From NCBI GenBank assembly GCA_027186245.1, contig CP114482.1, positions 25,377,209 to 25,441,208 of the forward strand: a stretch of DNA of 64,000 nt, in the 5' to 3' direction. The notes beneath the pieces were generated by a model. It was not told the origin of the DNA and did not search any database. It saw only the letters and a list, made by a program, of their open reading frames with translations. The DNA is from Coriaria nepalensis (lineage: Eukaryota; Streptophyta; Magnoliopsida; Cucurbitales; Coriariaceae). Positions 36,500 to 51,100 of the stretch are shown piece after piece (within the stretch, counting starts at the first letter, position 1; every line of letters begins with the position of its first letter). Position numbers and translations under genes: made by a program.

Positions 36500-39400
36500 T
36501 AAGAAAATAATATTTGAAGGGTGAAAATAGAATTCGTTCGAACTAATTTAGAATGATTTAATGACTAGAAGAGACTCAGTGACATGAATTTAAGGTTAAA
36601 GAAATGCATTGTTCCCTATAATAGATCAACTGCAAGTTATGCACGAAAGTCATGTTGAAATGCCGAATTTCATACGAAGTGATTTACAATGATTTACTGA
36701 CTAAAAGGGACGCGAAAATATGGCTTGAACGCTAAAAACTGAATAGTTCCCATCAGTAGATCAATTGCAAGTTATGCACGAAAGTCGCGTTTTAAATGCG
36801 AAAAGAGAATTGGTTCGAAGCGCCTCCAAACAATTTAATGATTGAAAGGACTAAGTGATATGCTTTTTAATGCTAAAATAATGCATTATTGTCTTCAATA
36901 GATTAATTACAAGTTATTTTCGAAAATAATGTTTGAAGGGCAAAAATAGAATTCGTTCGAATTAATTTAGAATGATTTAAAGACTAAAAGAGACGCAATG
37001 ACATGACTTTCAGGATAAACAAATGCATTGTTGCCTTCAATAGATCAATTGCAAGTTACGCACGAAAGTCATGTTTAAAGGCTGAATTTTATACGAAGTG
37101 ATTTAGAATGATTTACTGACTAAAAGAGACGAAAAAATATGAATTGAACGCTAAAAAAGGCATAGTTGCAATCAATAAATCAATTGCAAGTTATGCACGA
37201 AAGTCGCGTTTTAAATGCAAAAAGAGAATTGGTTCGAAGTGCCTTCAAACAATTTAATGATTGAAAAGATTGAGTGATATGCTTTTTAATGCTAAAATAA
37301 TGCATTGTTGTCTTTAGTAGATTAATTGCAAGTTATGTAAAAAAATAATGTTTGAAGGGCGAAAATAGAATTCGTTCGAATTAGTTTAGAATGATTTAAT
37401 TACTAAAAGAGACTCAATGACATGACTTCAAGGCTAAACAAATGCATTGTTGCCTTCAATAGATCAACTGCAAGTTATGCACGAAAGTCATGTTTAAATG
37501 CCGAATTTCATACGAAGTGATTTAGAATGATTTACTGACTAAAAGAGACGCAAAAATATGACTTGAACGCTAAAAAATGCATAGTTGCCATCAATAGATC
37601 AATTGCAAGTTATGAACGAAAGTCGCGTTTGAAATGCAAAAAGAGAATTGGTTCGAAGTGCCTTCAAACAATTTAATGATTGAAAAGACTGAGTCATATG
37701 CTTTTTAATTCTAAAATAATGCATTGTTGTCTTTAGTAGATTAATTGCAAGTTATGTAAGAAAATAATATTTGAATGGCGAAAATAGAATTCGTTCGAAC
37801 TAATTTAGAATGATTTAATGACTAGAAGAGACTCAGTGACATGAATTTAAGACTAAACAAATGCATTGTTGCCTATAATAGATCAACTGCAAGTTATGCA
37901 CGAAAGTCATGTTTAAAGGCCGAATGTCGTTCGAAGTGATTTAGAATGATTTACTGACTAAAAGAGACGCAAAAATATGACTTGAACGCTAAAAAATGCA
38001 TAGTTGCCATCAATAGATCAATTGCAAGTTATGCATGAAAGTCGCTTTTTAAATGCAAAAAGAGAATTGGTTCGAAGTGCCTTCAAACAATTTAATGATT
38101 GAAAAGACTGAGTCATATGCTTTTTAATTCTAAAATAATGCATTGTTGTCTTTAGTAGATTAATTGCAAGTTATGTAAGAAAATAATATTTGAATGGCGA
38201 AAATAGAATTCCTTCGAACTAATTTAGAATGATTTAATGACTAGAAGAGACTCAGTGACATGAATTTAAGCTTAAAGAAATGCATTGTTCCCTATAATAG
38301 ATCAACTGCAAGTTATGCACGAAAGTCATGTTGAAATGCCGAATTTCATACAAAGTGATTTAGAATGATTTACTGACTAAAAGGGACGCAAAAATATGGC
38401 TTGAACGCTAAAAACTGAATAGTTCCCATCAGTAGATCAATTGCAAGTTATGCACGAAAGTCGCGTTTTAAATGCGAAAAGAGAATTGGTTCGAAGTGCC
38501 TTCAAACAATTTAATGATTGAAAAGACTAAGTGATATGCTTTTTAATGCTAAAATAATGCATTATTGTCTTCAATAGATTAATTACAAGTTATTTTAGAA
38601 AATAATGTTTGAAGGGCAAAAATAGAATTCGTTCGAATTAATTTAGAATGATTTAAAGACTAAAAGAGACTCAATGACATGACTTTAAGGATAAACAAAT
38701 GCATTGTCGCCTTCAATAGATCAATTGCAAGTTACGCACGAAAGTCATGTTTAAAGGCCGAATTTCATACGAAGTGATTTAGAATGATTTACTGACTAAA
38801 ACAGACGCAAAAATATGAATTGAACGCTAAAAAAGGCATAGTTGCCATCAATAAATCAATTGCAAGTTATGCACGAAAGTCGCGTTTTAAATGCAAAAAG
38901 AGAATTGGTTCGAAGTGCCTTCAAACAATTTAATGATTGAAATGATTGAGTGATATGCTTTTTAATGCTAAAATAATGCATTGTTGTCTTTAGTAGATTA
39001 ATTGCAAGTTATGTAAAAAAATAATGTTTGAAGGGCGAAAATAGAATTCGTTCGAATTAGTTTAGAATGATTTAATTACTAAAAGAGACTCAATGACATG
39101 ACTTTAAGGCTAAACAAATGCATTGTTGCCTTCAATAGATCAACTGCAAGTTATGCACGAAAGTCATGTTTAAATGCCGAATTTCATACGAAGTGATTTA
39201 GAATGATTTACTGACTAAAAGAGATGCAAAAATATGACTTGAACGCTAAAAAATGCATAGTTGCCATCAATAGATCAATTGCAAGTTATGAACGAAAGTC
39301 GCGTTTGAAATGCAAAAAGAGAATTGGTTCGAAGTGCCTTCAAACAATTTAATGATTGAAAAGACTGAGTCATATGCTTTTTAATTCTAAAATAATGCAT

Positions 39401-42400
39401 TGTTGTCTTTAGTAGATTAATTGCAAGTTATGTAAGAAAATAATATTTGAATGGCGAAAATAGAATTCGTTCGAACTAATTTAGAATGATTTAATGACTA
39501 GAAGAGACTCAGTGACATGAATTTAAGACTAAACAAATGCATTGTTGCCTATAATAGATCAACTGCAAGTTATGCACGAAAGTCATGTTTAAAGGCCGAA
39601 TGTCGTTCGAAGTGATTTAGAATGATTTACTGACTAAAAGAGACGCAAAAATATGACTTGAACGCTAAAAAATGCATAGTTGCCATCAATAGATCAATTG
39701 CAAGTTATGCATGAAAGTCGCTTTTTAAATGCAAAAAGAGAATTGGTTCGAAGTGCCTTCAAACAATTTAATGATTGAAAAGACTGAGTCATATGCTTTT
39801 TAATTCTAAAATAATGCATTGTTGTCTTTAGTAGATTAATTGCAAGTTATGTAAGAAAATAATATTTGAATGGCGAAAATAGAATTCGTTCCAACTAATT
39901 TAGAATTATTTAATGACTAGAAGAGACTCAGTGACATGAATTTAAGCTTAAAGAAATGCATTGTTCCCTATAATAGATCAACTGCAAGTTATGCACGAAA
40001 GTCATGTTGAAATGCCGAATTTCATACGAAGTGATTTAGAATGATTTACTGACTAAAAGGGACGCAAAAATATGGCTTGAACGCTAAAAACTGAATAGTT
40101 CCCATCAGTAGATCAATTGCAAGTTATGCACGAAAGTCGCGTTTTAAATGCGAAAAGAGAATTGGTTCGAAGTGCCTTCAAACAATTTAATGATTGAAAA
40201 GACTAAGTGATATGCTTTTTAATGCTAAAATAATGCATTATTGTCTTCAATAGATTAATTACAAGTTATTTTAGAAAATAATGTTTGAAGGGCAAAAATA
40301 GAATTCGTTCGAATTAATTTAGAATGATTTAAAGACTAAAAGAGACTCAATGACATGACTTTAAGGATAAACAAATGCATTGTTGCCTTCAATAGATCAA
40401 TTGCAAGTTACGCACGAAAGTCATGTTTAAAGGCTGAATTTTATACGAAGTGATTTAGAATGATTTACTGACTAAAAGAGACGAAAAAATATGAATTGAA
40501 CGCTAAAAAAGGCATAGTTGCAATCAATAAATCAATTGCAAGTTATGCACGAAAGTCGCGTTTTAAATGCAAAAAGAGAATTGGTTCGAAGTGCCTTCAA
40601 ACAATTTAATGATTGAAAAGATTGAGTGATATGCTTTTTAATGCTAAAATAATGCATTGTTGTCTTTAGTAGATTAATTGCAAGTTATGTAAAAAAATAA
40701 TGTTTGAAGGGCGAAAATAGAATTCGTTCGAATTAGTTTAGAATGATTTAATTACTAAAAGAGACTCAATGACATGACTTCAAGGCTAAACAAATGCATT
40801 GTTGCCTTCAATAGATCAACTGCAAGTTATGCACGAAAGTCATGTTTAAATGCCGAATTTCATACGAAGTGATTTAGAATGATTTACTGACTAAAAGAGA
40901 CGCAAAAATATGACTTGAACGCTAAAAAATGCATAGTTGCCATCAATAGATCAATTGCAAGTTATGAACGAAAGTCGCGTTTGAAATCCAAAAAGAGAAT
41001 TGGTTCGAAGTGCCTTCAAACAATTTAATGATTGAAAAGACTGAGTCATATGCTTTTTAATTCTAAAATAATGCATTGTTGTCTTTAGTAGATTAATTGC
41101 AAGTTATGTAAGAAAATAATATTTGAATGGCGAAAATAGAATTCGTTCGAACTAATTTAGAATGATTTAATGACTAGAAGAGACTCAGTGACATGAATTT
41201 AAGACTAAACAAATGCATTGTTGCCTATAATAGATCAACTGCAAGTTATGCACGAAAGTCATGTTTAAAGGCCGAATGTCGTTCGAAGTGATTTAGAATG
41301 ATTTACTGACTAAAAGAGACGCAAAAATATGACTTGAACGCTAAAAAATGCATAGTTGCCATCAATAGATCAATTGCAAGTTATGCATGAAAGTCGCTTT
41401 TTAAATGCAAAAAGAGAATTGGTTCGAAGTGCCTTCAAACAATTTAATGATTGAAAAGACTGAGTCATATGCTTTTTAATTCTAAAATAATGCATTGTTG
41501 TCTTTAGTAGATTAATTGCAAGTTATGTAAGAAAATAATATTTGAATGGCGAAAATAGAATTCCTTCGAACTAATTTAGAATGATTTAATGACTAGAAGA
41601 GACTCAGTGACATGAATTTAAGCTTAAAGAAATGCATTGTTCCCTATAATAGATCAACTGCAAGTTATGCACGAAAGTCATGTTGAAATGCCGAATTTCA
41701 TACGAAGTGATTTAGAATGATTTACTGACTAAAAGGGACGCAAAAATATGGCTTGAACGCTAAAAACTGAATAGTTCCCATCAGTAGATCAATTGCAAGT
41801 TATGCACGAAAGTCGCGTTTTAAATGCGAAAAGAGAATTGGTTCGAAGTGCCTTCAAACAATTTAATGATTGAAAAGACTAAGTGATATGCTTTTTAATG
41901 CTAAAATAATGCATTATTGTCTTCAATAGATTAATTACAAGTTATTTTAGAAAATAATGTTTGAAGGGCAAAAATAGAATTCGTTCGAATTAATTTAGAA
42001 TGATTTAAAGACTAAAAGAGACTCAATGACATGACTTTAAGGATAAACAAATGCATTGTCGCCTTCAATAGATCAATTGCAAGTTACGCACGAAAGTCAT
42101 GTTTAAAGGCCGAATTTCATACGAAGTGATTTAGAATGATTTACTGACTAAAACAGACGCAAAAATATGAATTGAACGCTAAAAAAGGCATAGTTGCCAT
42201 CAATAAATCAATTGCAAGTTATGCACGAAAGTCGCGTTTTAAATGCAAAAAGAGAATTGGTTCGAAGTGCCTTCAAACAATTTAATGATTGAAATGATTG
42301 AGTGATATGCTTTTTAATGCTAAAATAATGCATTGTTGTCTTTAGTAGATTAATTGCAAGTTATGTAAAAAAATAATGTTTGAAGGGCGAAAATAGAATT

Positions 42401-45400
42401 CGTTCGAATTAGTTTAGAATGATTTAATTACTAAAAGAGACTCAATGACATGACTTTAAGGCTAAACAAATGCATTGTTGCCTTCAATAGATCAACTGCA
42501 AGTTATGCACGAAAGTCATGTTTAAATGCCGAATTTCATACGAAGTGATTTAGAATGATTTACTGACTAAAAGAGATGCAAAAATATGACTTGAACGCTA
42601 AAAAATGCATAGTTGCCATCAATAGATCAATTGCAAGTTATGAACGAAAGTCGCGTTTGAAATGCAAAAAGAGAATTGGTTCGAAGTGCCTTCAAACAAT
42701 TTAATGATTGAAAAGACTGAGTCATATGCTTTTTAATTCTAAAATAATGCATTGTTGTCTTTAGTAGATTAATTGCAAGTTATGTAAGAAAATAATATTT
42801 GAATGGCGAAAATAGAATTCGTTCGAACTAATTTAGAATGATTTAATGACTAGAAGAGACTCAGTGACATGAATTTAAGACTAAACAAATGCATTGTTGC
42901 CTATAATAGATCAACTGCAAGTTATGCACGAAAGTCATGTTTAAAGGCCGAATGTCGTTCGAAGTGATTTAGAATGATTTACTGACTAAAAGAGACGCAA
43001 AAATATGACTTGAACGCTAAAAAATGCATAGTTGCCATCAATAGATCAATTGCAAGTTATGCATGAAAGTCGCTTTTTAAATGCAAAAAGAGAATTGGTT
43101 CGAAGTGCCTTCAAACAATTTAATGATTGAAAAGACTGAGTCATATGCTTTTTAATTCTAAAATAATGCATTGTTGTCTTTAGTAGATTAATTGCAAGTT
43201 ATGTAAGAAAATAATATTTGAATGGCGAAAATAGAATTCGTTCCAACTAATTTAGAATTATTTAATGACTAGAAGAGACTCAGTGACATGAATTTAAGCT
43301 TAAAGAAATGCATTGTTCCCTATAATAGATCAACTGCAAGTTATGCACGAAAGTCATGTTGAAATGCCGAATTTCATACGAAGTGATTTAGAATGATTTA
43401 CTGACTAAAAGGGACGCAAAAATATGGCTTGAACGCTAAAAACTGAATAGTTCCCATCAGTAGATCAATTGCAAGTTATGCACGAAAGTCGCGTTTTAAA
43501 TGCGAAAAGAGAATTGGTTCGAAGTGCCTTCAAACAATTTAATGATTGAAAAGACTAAGTGATATGCTTTTTAATGCTAAAATAATGCATTATTGTCTTC
43601 AATAGATTAATTACAAGTTATTTTAGAAAATAATGTTTGAAGGGCAAAAATAGAATTCGTTCGAATTAATTTAGAATGATTTAAAGACTAAAAGAGACTC
43701 AATGACATGACTTTAAGGATAAACAAATGCATTGTTGCCTTCAATAGATCAATTGCAAGTTACGCACGAAAGTCATGTTTAAAGGCTGAATTTTATACGA
43801 AGTGATTTAGAATGATTTACTGACTAAAAGAGACGAAAAAATATGAATTGAACGCTAAAAAAGGCATAGTTGCAATCAATAAATCAATTGCAAGTTATGC
43901 ACGAAAGTCGCGTTTTAAATGCAAAAAGAGAATTGGTTCGAAGTGCCTTCAAACAATTTAATGATTGAAAAGATTGAGTGATATGCTTTTTAATGCTAAA
44001 ATAATGCATTGTTGTCTTTAGTAGATTAATTGCAAGTTATGTAAAAAAATAATGTTTGAAGGGCGAAAATAGAATTCGTTCGAATTAGTTTAGAATGATT
44101 TAATTACTAAAAGAGACTCAATGACATGACTTCAAGGCTAAACAAATGCATTGTTGCCTTCAATAGATCAACTGCAAGTTATGCACGAAAGTCATGTTTA
44201 AATGCCGAATTTCATACGAAGTGATTTAGAATGATTTACTGACTAAAAGAGACGCAAAAATATGACTTGAACGCTAAAAAATGCATAGTTGCCATCAATA
44301 GATCAATTGCAAGTTATGAACGAAAGTCGCGTTTGAAATCCAAAAAGAGAATTGGTTCGAAGTGCCTTCAAACAATTTAATGATTGAAAAGACTGAGTCA
44401 TATGCTTTTTAATTCTAAAATAATGCATTGTTGTCTTTAGTAGATTAATTGCAAGTTATGTAAGAAAATAATATTTGAATGGCGAAAATAGAATTCGTTC
44501 GAACTAATTTAGAATGATTTAATGACTAGAAGAGACTCAGTGACATGAATTTAAGACTAAACAAATGCATTGTTGCCTATAATAGATCAACTGCAAGTTA
44601 TGCACGAAAGTCATGTTTAAAGGCCGAATGTCGTTCGAAGTGATTTAGAATGATTTACTGACTAAAAGAGACGCAAAAATATGACTTGAACGCTAAAAAA
44701 TGCATAGTTGCCATCAATAGATCAATTGCAAGTTATGCATGAAAGTCGCTTTTTAAATGCAAAAAGAGAATTGGTTCGAAGTGCCTTCAAACAATTTAAT
44801 GATTGAAAAGACTGAGTCATATGCTTTTTAATTCTAAAATAATGCATTGTTGTCTTTAGTAGATTAATTGCAAGTTATGTAAGAAAATAATATTTGAATG
44901 GCGAAAATAGAATTCCTTCGAACTAATTTAGAATGATTTAATGACTAGAAGAGACTCAGTGACATGAATTTAAGCTTAAAGAAATGCATTGTTCCCTATA
45001 ATAGATCAACTGCAAGTTATGCACGAAAGTCATGTTGAAATGCCGAATTTCATACGAAGTGATTTAGAATGATTTACTGACTAAAAGGGACGCAAAAATA
45101 TGGCTTGAACGCTAAAAACTGAATAGTTCCCATCAGTAGATCAATTGCAAGTTATGCACGAAAGTCGCGTTTTAAATGCGAAAAGAGAATTGGTTCGAAG
45201 TGCCTTCAAACAATTTAATGATTGAAAAGACTAAGTGATATGCTTTTTAATGCTAAAATAATGCATTATTGTCTTCAATAGATTAATTACAAGTTATTTT
45301 AGAAAATAATGTTTGAAGGGCAAAAATAGAATTCGTTCGAATTAATTTAGAATGATTTAAAGACTAAAAGAGACTCAATGACATGACTTTAAGGATAAAC

Positions 45401-48165
45401 AAATGCATTGTCGCCTTCAATAGATCAATTGCAAGTTACGCACGAAAGTCATGTTTAAAGGCCGAATTTCATACGAAGTGATTTAGAATGATTTACTGAC
45501 TAAAACAGACGCAAAAATATGAATTGAACGCTAAAAAAGGCATAGTTGCCATCAATAAATCAATTGCAAGTTATGCACGAAAGTCGCGTTTTAAATGCAA
45601 AAAGAGAATTGGTTCGAAGTGCCTTCAAACAATTTAATGATTGAAATGATTGAGTGATATGCTTTTTAATGCTAAAATAATGCATTGTTGTCTTTAGTAG
45701 ATTAATTGCAAGTTATGTAAAAAAATAATGTTTGAAGGGCGAAAATAGAATTCGTTCGAATTAGTTTAGAATGATTTAATTACTAAAAGAGACTCAATGA
45801 CATGACTTTAAGGCTAAACAAATGCATTGTTGCCTTCAATAGATCAACTGCAAGTTATGCACGAAAGTCATGTTTAAATGCCGAATTTCATACGAAGTGA
45901 TTTAGAATGATTTACTGACTAAAAGAGACGCAAAAATATGACTTGAACGCTAAAAAATGCATAGTTGCCATCAATAGATCAATTGCAAGTTATGAACGAA
46001 AGTCGCGTTTGAAATGCAAAAAGAGAATTGGTTCGAAGTGCCTTCAAACAATTTAATGATTGAAAAGACTGAGTCATATGCTTTTTAATTCTAAAATAAT
46101 GCATTGTTGTCTTTAGTAGATTAATTGCAAGTTATGTAAGAAAATAATATTTGAATGGCGAAAATAGAATTCGTTCGAACTAATTTAGAATGATTTAATG
46201 ACTAGAAGAGACTCAGTGACATGAATTTAAGACTAAACAAATGCATTGTTGCCTATAATAGATCAACTGCAAGTTATGCACGAAAGTCATGTTTAAAGGC
46301 CGAATGTCATTCGAAGTGATTTAGAATGATTTATTGACTAAAAGAGACGCAACAATATGACTTGAACGCTAAAAAATGCATAGTTGCCATCAATAGATCA
46401 ATTGCAAGTTATGCATGAAAGTCGCTTTTTAAATGCAAAAAGAGAATTGGTTCGAAGTGCCTTCCAACAATTTAATGATTGAAAAGACTGAGTCATATGC
46501 TTTTTAATTCTAAAATAATGCATTGTTGTCTTTAGTAGATTAATTGCAAGTTATGTAAGAAAATAATATTTGAATGGCGAAAATAGAATTCGTTCCAACT
46601 AATTTAGAATTATTTAATGACTAGAAGAGACTCAGTGACATGAATTTAAGCGTAAAGAAATGCATTGTTCCCTATAATAGATCAACTGCAAGTTATGCAC
46701 GAAAGTCATGTTGAAATGCCGAATTTCATACGAAGTGATTTAGAATGATTTACTGACTAAAAGGGACGCAAAAATATGGCTTGAACGCTAAAAACTGAAT
46801 AGTTCCCATCAGTAGATCAATTGCAAGTTATGCACGAAAGTCGCGTTTTAAATGCGAAAAGAGAATTGGTTCGAAGTGCCTTCAAACAATTTAATGATTG
46901 AAAAGACTAAGTGATATGCTTTTTAATGCTAAATTAATGCATTATTGTCTTCAATAGATTAATTACAAGTTATTTTAGAAAATAATGTTTGAAGGACAAA
47001 AATAGAATTCGTTCGAATTAATTTAGAATGATTTAAAGACTAAAAGAGACTCAATGACATGACTTTAAGGATAAACAAATGCATTGTCGCCTTCAATAGA
47101 TCAATTGCAAGTTACGCACGAAAGTCATGTCTAAAGGCCGAATTTCATACGAAGTGATTTAGAATGATTTACTGACTAAAACAGACGCAAAAATATGAAT
47201 TGAACGCTAAAAAAGGCATAGTTGCCATCAATAAATCAATTGCAAGTTATGCACGAAAGTCGCGTTTTAAATGCAAAAAGAGAATTGGTTCGAAGTGCCT
47301 TCAAACAATTTAATGATTGAAATGATTGAGTGATATGCTTTTTAATGCTAAAATAATGCATTGTTGTCTGTAGTAGATTAATTGCAAGTTATGTAAAAAA
47401 ATAATGTTTGAAGGGCGAAAATAGAATTCGTTCGAATTAGTTTAGAATGATTTAATTACTAAAAGAGACTCAATGACATGACTTTAAGGCTAAACAAATG
47501 CATTGTTGCCTTCAATAGATCAACTGCAAGTTATGCACGAAAGTCATGTTTAAATGCCGAATTTCATACGAAGTGATTTAGAATGATTTACTGACTAAAA
47601 GAGACGCAAAAATATGACTTGAACGCTAAAAAATGCATAGTTGCCATCAATAGATCAATTGCAAGTTATGAACGAAAGTCGCGTTTGAAATGCAAAAAGA
47701 GAATTGGTTCGAAGTGCCTTCAAACAATTTAATGATTGAAAAGACTGAGTCATATGCTTTTTAATTCTAAAATAATGCATTGTTGTCTTTAGTAGATTAA
47801 TTGCAAGTTATGTAAGAAAATAATATTTGAATGGCGAAAATAGAATTCGTTCGAACTAATTTAGAATGATTTAATGACTAGAAGAGACTCAGTGACATGA
47901 ATTTAAGACTAAACAAATGCATTGTTGCCTATAATAGATCAACTGCAAGTTATGCACGAAAGTCATGTTTAAAGGCCGAATGTCGTTCGAAGTGATTTAG
48001 AATGATTTACTGACTAAAAGAGACGCAAAAATATGACTTGAACGCTAAAAAATGCATAGTTGCCATCAATAGATCAATTGCAAGTTATGCATGAAAGTCG
48101 CTTTTTAAATGCAAAAAGAGAATTGGTTCGAAGTGCCTTCAAACAATTTAATGATTGAAAAGACT
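36500..48165 (+). repeat. Amplified block, period 3,352 bp (two alternating 1,676-bp halves), seven halves
   Basis: CCTTCGAACT is at 38,211, 41,563 and 44,915; TTCCAACT variants are at 39,891, 43,243 and 46,595; each series is spaced 3,352 bp (8 x 419). The two half types alternate at 1,676 bp. One has GTCGCCTTC, AAACAGACGC and GAAATGATTGAG; the other has GGCTGAATTTTATACG, GAGACGAAAAAATATG and GAAAAGATTGAG. Both share GAGTCATATGC with TTTTTAATTC, which is absent outside the block. Order is other, CCTTCG, other, CCTTCG, other, CCTTCG, then a recombinant seventh half. The right edge is at about 48,165, where GAGTCATATG is replaced by AAGTGATATG. Confidence 0.92.
46591..48165 (+). repeat. Recombinant last half-unit of the 3,352-bp block
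   Basis: This half starts with the TTCCAACT and GAATTATTT markers of one half type, but from 47,087 on it carries GTCGCC, AAACAGACGC (about 47,190) and GAAATGATTGAG (about 47,320), which are markers of the other type. The switch lies between about 46,615 and 47,087. Unequal crossover or gene conversion between half-units would produce this. Confidence 0.82.
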
Positions 48166-51100
48166 AAGTGATATGCTTTTTAATGCTAAAATAATGCATT
48201 GTTGTCTTTAGTAGATTAATTGCAAGTTATGTAAAAAAATAATGTTTGAAGGGCGAAAATAGAATTCGTTCGATTAGTTTAGAATGATTTAATTATTAAA
48301 AGAGACTCAATGACATGACTTTAAGGCAAAACAAATGCATTGTTGCCTTCAATAGATCAACTGCAAGTTATGCACGAAAGTCATGTTTAAATGCCGAATT
48401 ACATACGAAGTGATTTAGAATGATTTACTGACTAAAAGAGACGCAAAAATATGACTTGAACGCTAAAAAATGCACAGTTGCCATCAATAGATCAATTGCA
48501 AGTTATGCACGAAAGTCGCGTTTGAAATGCAAAAAGAGAATTGGTTCAAAGTGCCTTCAAACAATTTAATGATTGAAAAGACTGAGTCATATGCTTTTTA
48601 ATTCTAAAATAATGCATTGTTGTCTTTAGTAGATTAATTGCAAGTTATGTAAGAAAATAATATTTGAATGGCGAAAATAGAATTCGTTCGAACTAATTTA
48701 GAATGATTTAATGACTAGAAGAGACTCAGTGACATGAATTTAAGACTAAACAAATGCATTGTTGCCTATAATAGATCAACTGCAAGTTATGCACGAAAGT
48801 CATGTTTAAATGCTGAATTTCATAAGAAGTGATTTAGAATGATTTACTGACTAAAAGAGACACAAAAATATGACTTGAACGCTAAAAAATGCATAGTTTC
48901 AATCAATAGATCAATTGCAAGTTATGCACGAAAGTTGCGTTTTAAATGCAAAAACAGAATTGGTCTGAAGTGCCTTCAAACAATTTAATGATTGAAAAGA
49001 CTGAGTGATATGCTTTTTAATGCTAAAATAATGCATTGTTGTCTTCAATAGATTAATTGCAAGTTATGTAAGAAAATAATGTTTGAAGGGCGAAAATAGA
49101 ATTCGTTCGAATTAATTTAGAATGATTTAATGACTAAAAGAGACTCAACGACATGACTTTAAGGCTAAACAAATGCATTGTTGCCATCAATAGATCAACT
49201 GCAAGTTACGCACGAAAGTCATGTTTAAAGGCCGAATTTCGTTCGAAGTGATTTAGAATAATTTACTGACTAAAAGAGACGCAAAAATATGCCTTGAACG
49301 CTAAAAAATGCATAGTTGCCATCAATAGATCAATTGCAAGTTATGCACAAAAGTCGCGTTTTAAATGCAAAGAGAGAATTGGTTCGAAGTGCCTTCAAAC
49401 AATTTAATGATTGAAAAGACTGGGTGATATGCTTTTTAATGCTAAAATAATGCATTGTTGTCTTCAATAGATTAATTACAAGTTATGTAAGAATATAATG
49501 TTTGAAGGGCGAAACTAGAACTCGTTCGAATTAATTTAGAATGATTTAATGACTAGAAGAGACTCAGTGACATGACTTTAAGGCTAAACAAATGCATTGT
49601 TGCCTATAATTGATCAACTGCAAGTTTTGCACGAAAGTCATGTTTAAATGCTGAATTTCATACGAAGTGATTTAGAATGATTTACTGACTAAAAGAGACT
49701 CAAAAATATGACTTGAACGCTAAAAAATGCATAGTTGCCATCAATAGATCAATTGCAAGTTATGCACGAAAGTCGCGTTTGAAATGCAAAAAGAGAATTG
49801 GTTCGAAGTGCCTTCAAACAATTTAATGATTGAGAAGACAGAGTGATATGCTTTCTAATGCTAAAATAATGCATTGTTGTCTTCAATAGACTAATTACAA
49901 GTTATGTAAGGAAATAAAATTTGAAGGGCGAAAATAGATTTCGTTCGAACTAATTTAGAATGATTTAATGACTAAAAGAGACTCAATGACTCGACTTTAA
50001 GGCTAAACAAATGCATTGTTGCCGTCAATAGATCAACTGCAAGTTACGCACGAAAGTCTTGTTTAAAGGCCGAATTTCGTTCGAAGTGATTTAGAATGAT
50101 TTACTGACTAAAAGAGACGCAAAAATATGACTCGAACGCTAAAAAATGCATAGTTGCCATCAATAGATCAATTGCAAGTTATGCACGAAAGTCGCGTTTT
50201 AAATGCAAAAAGAGAATTGGTTCGAAGTGCCTTCAAACAATTTAATGATTGAAAAGACTGAGTAATATGCTTTTTAATGCTAAAATAATGCATTGTTGTC
50301 TTCAATAGATTAATTACAAGTTATGTAAGAAAATAATGTTTGAAGGCCGAAAATAGAATTCGTTTGAATTAATTTAGAATGATTTAATGACTAAAAGAGA
50401 CTCAATGACATGACTTTAAGGCAAAACAAATGCATTGTTGCCTTCAATAGATCAACTGCAAGTTACGCACGAAAGTCATGTTTAAAGGCCGAATTTCGTT
50501 CGAAGTGATTTAGAATGATTTACAGACTAAAAGAGACGCAAAAATATGACTTGAACGCTAAAAAATGCATAGTTGCAGTCAATAGATCAATTGCAAGTTA
50601 TGCACGAAAGTCGCGTTTTAAATGCAAAAAAAGAATTGGTTCGAAGTGCCTTCAAACAATTTAATGATTGAAAAGACTGAGTGATATGCTTTTTAATGCT
50701 AAAATAATGCATTGTTGTCTTCAATAGATTAATTACAAGTTATGTAAGAAAATAATGTTTGAAGGGCGAAAATGGAATTCGTTCGAATTAATTTCGAATG
50801 ATTTAATGACTAAAAGAGACTCAATGACACGACTTTAAGGCTAAACAAATGCATTATTGCCTTCAATAGATCAACTGCAAGTTACGCACGAAAGTCATGT
50901 TTAAAGGCCGAATTTCGTTCGAAGTGATTTAGAATGATTTACTGACTAATAGAGACGCAAAAATATGACTTGAACGCTAAAAAATGCATAGTTGCCATCA
51001 ATAGATCATTTGCAAGTTATGCACGAAAGTCGCGTTTTAAATGCAAAAAGAGAATTGGTTCGAAGTGCCTTCAAACAATTTAATGATTGAGAAGACTGAG

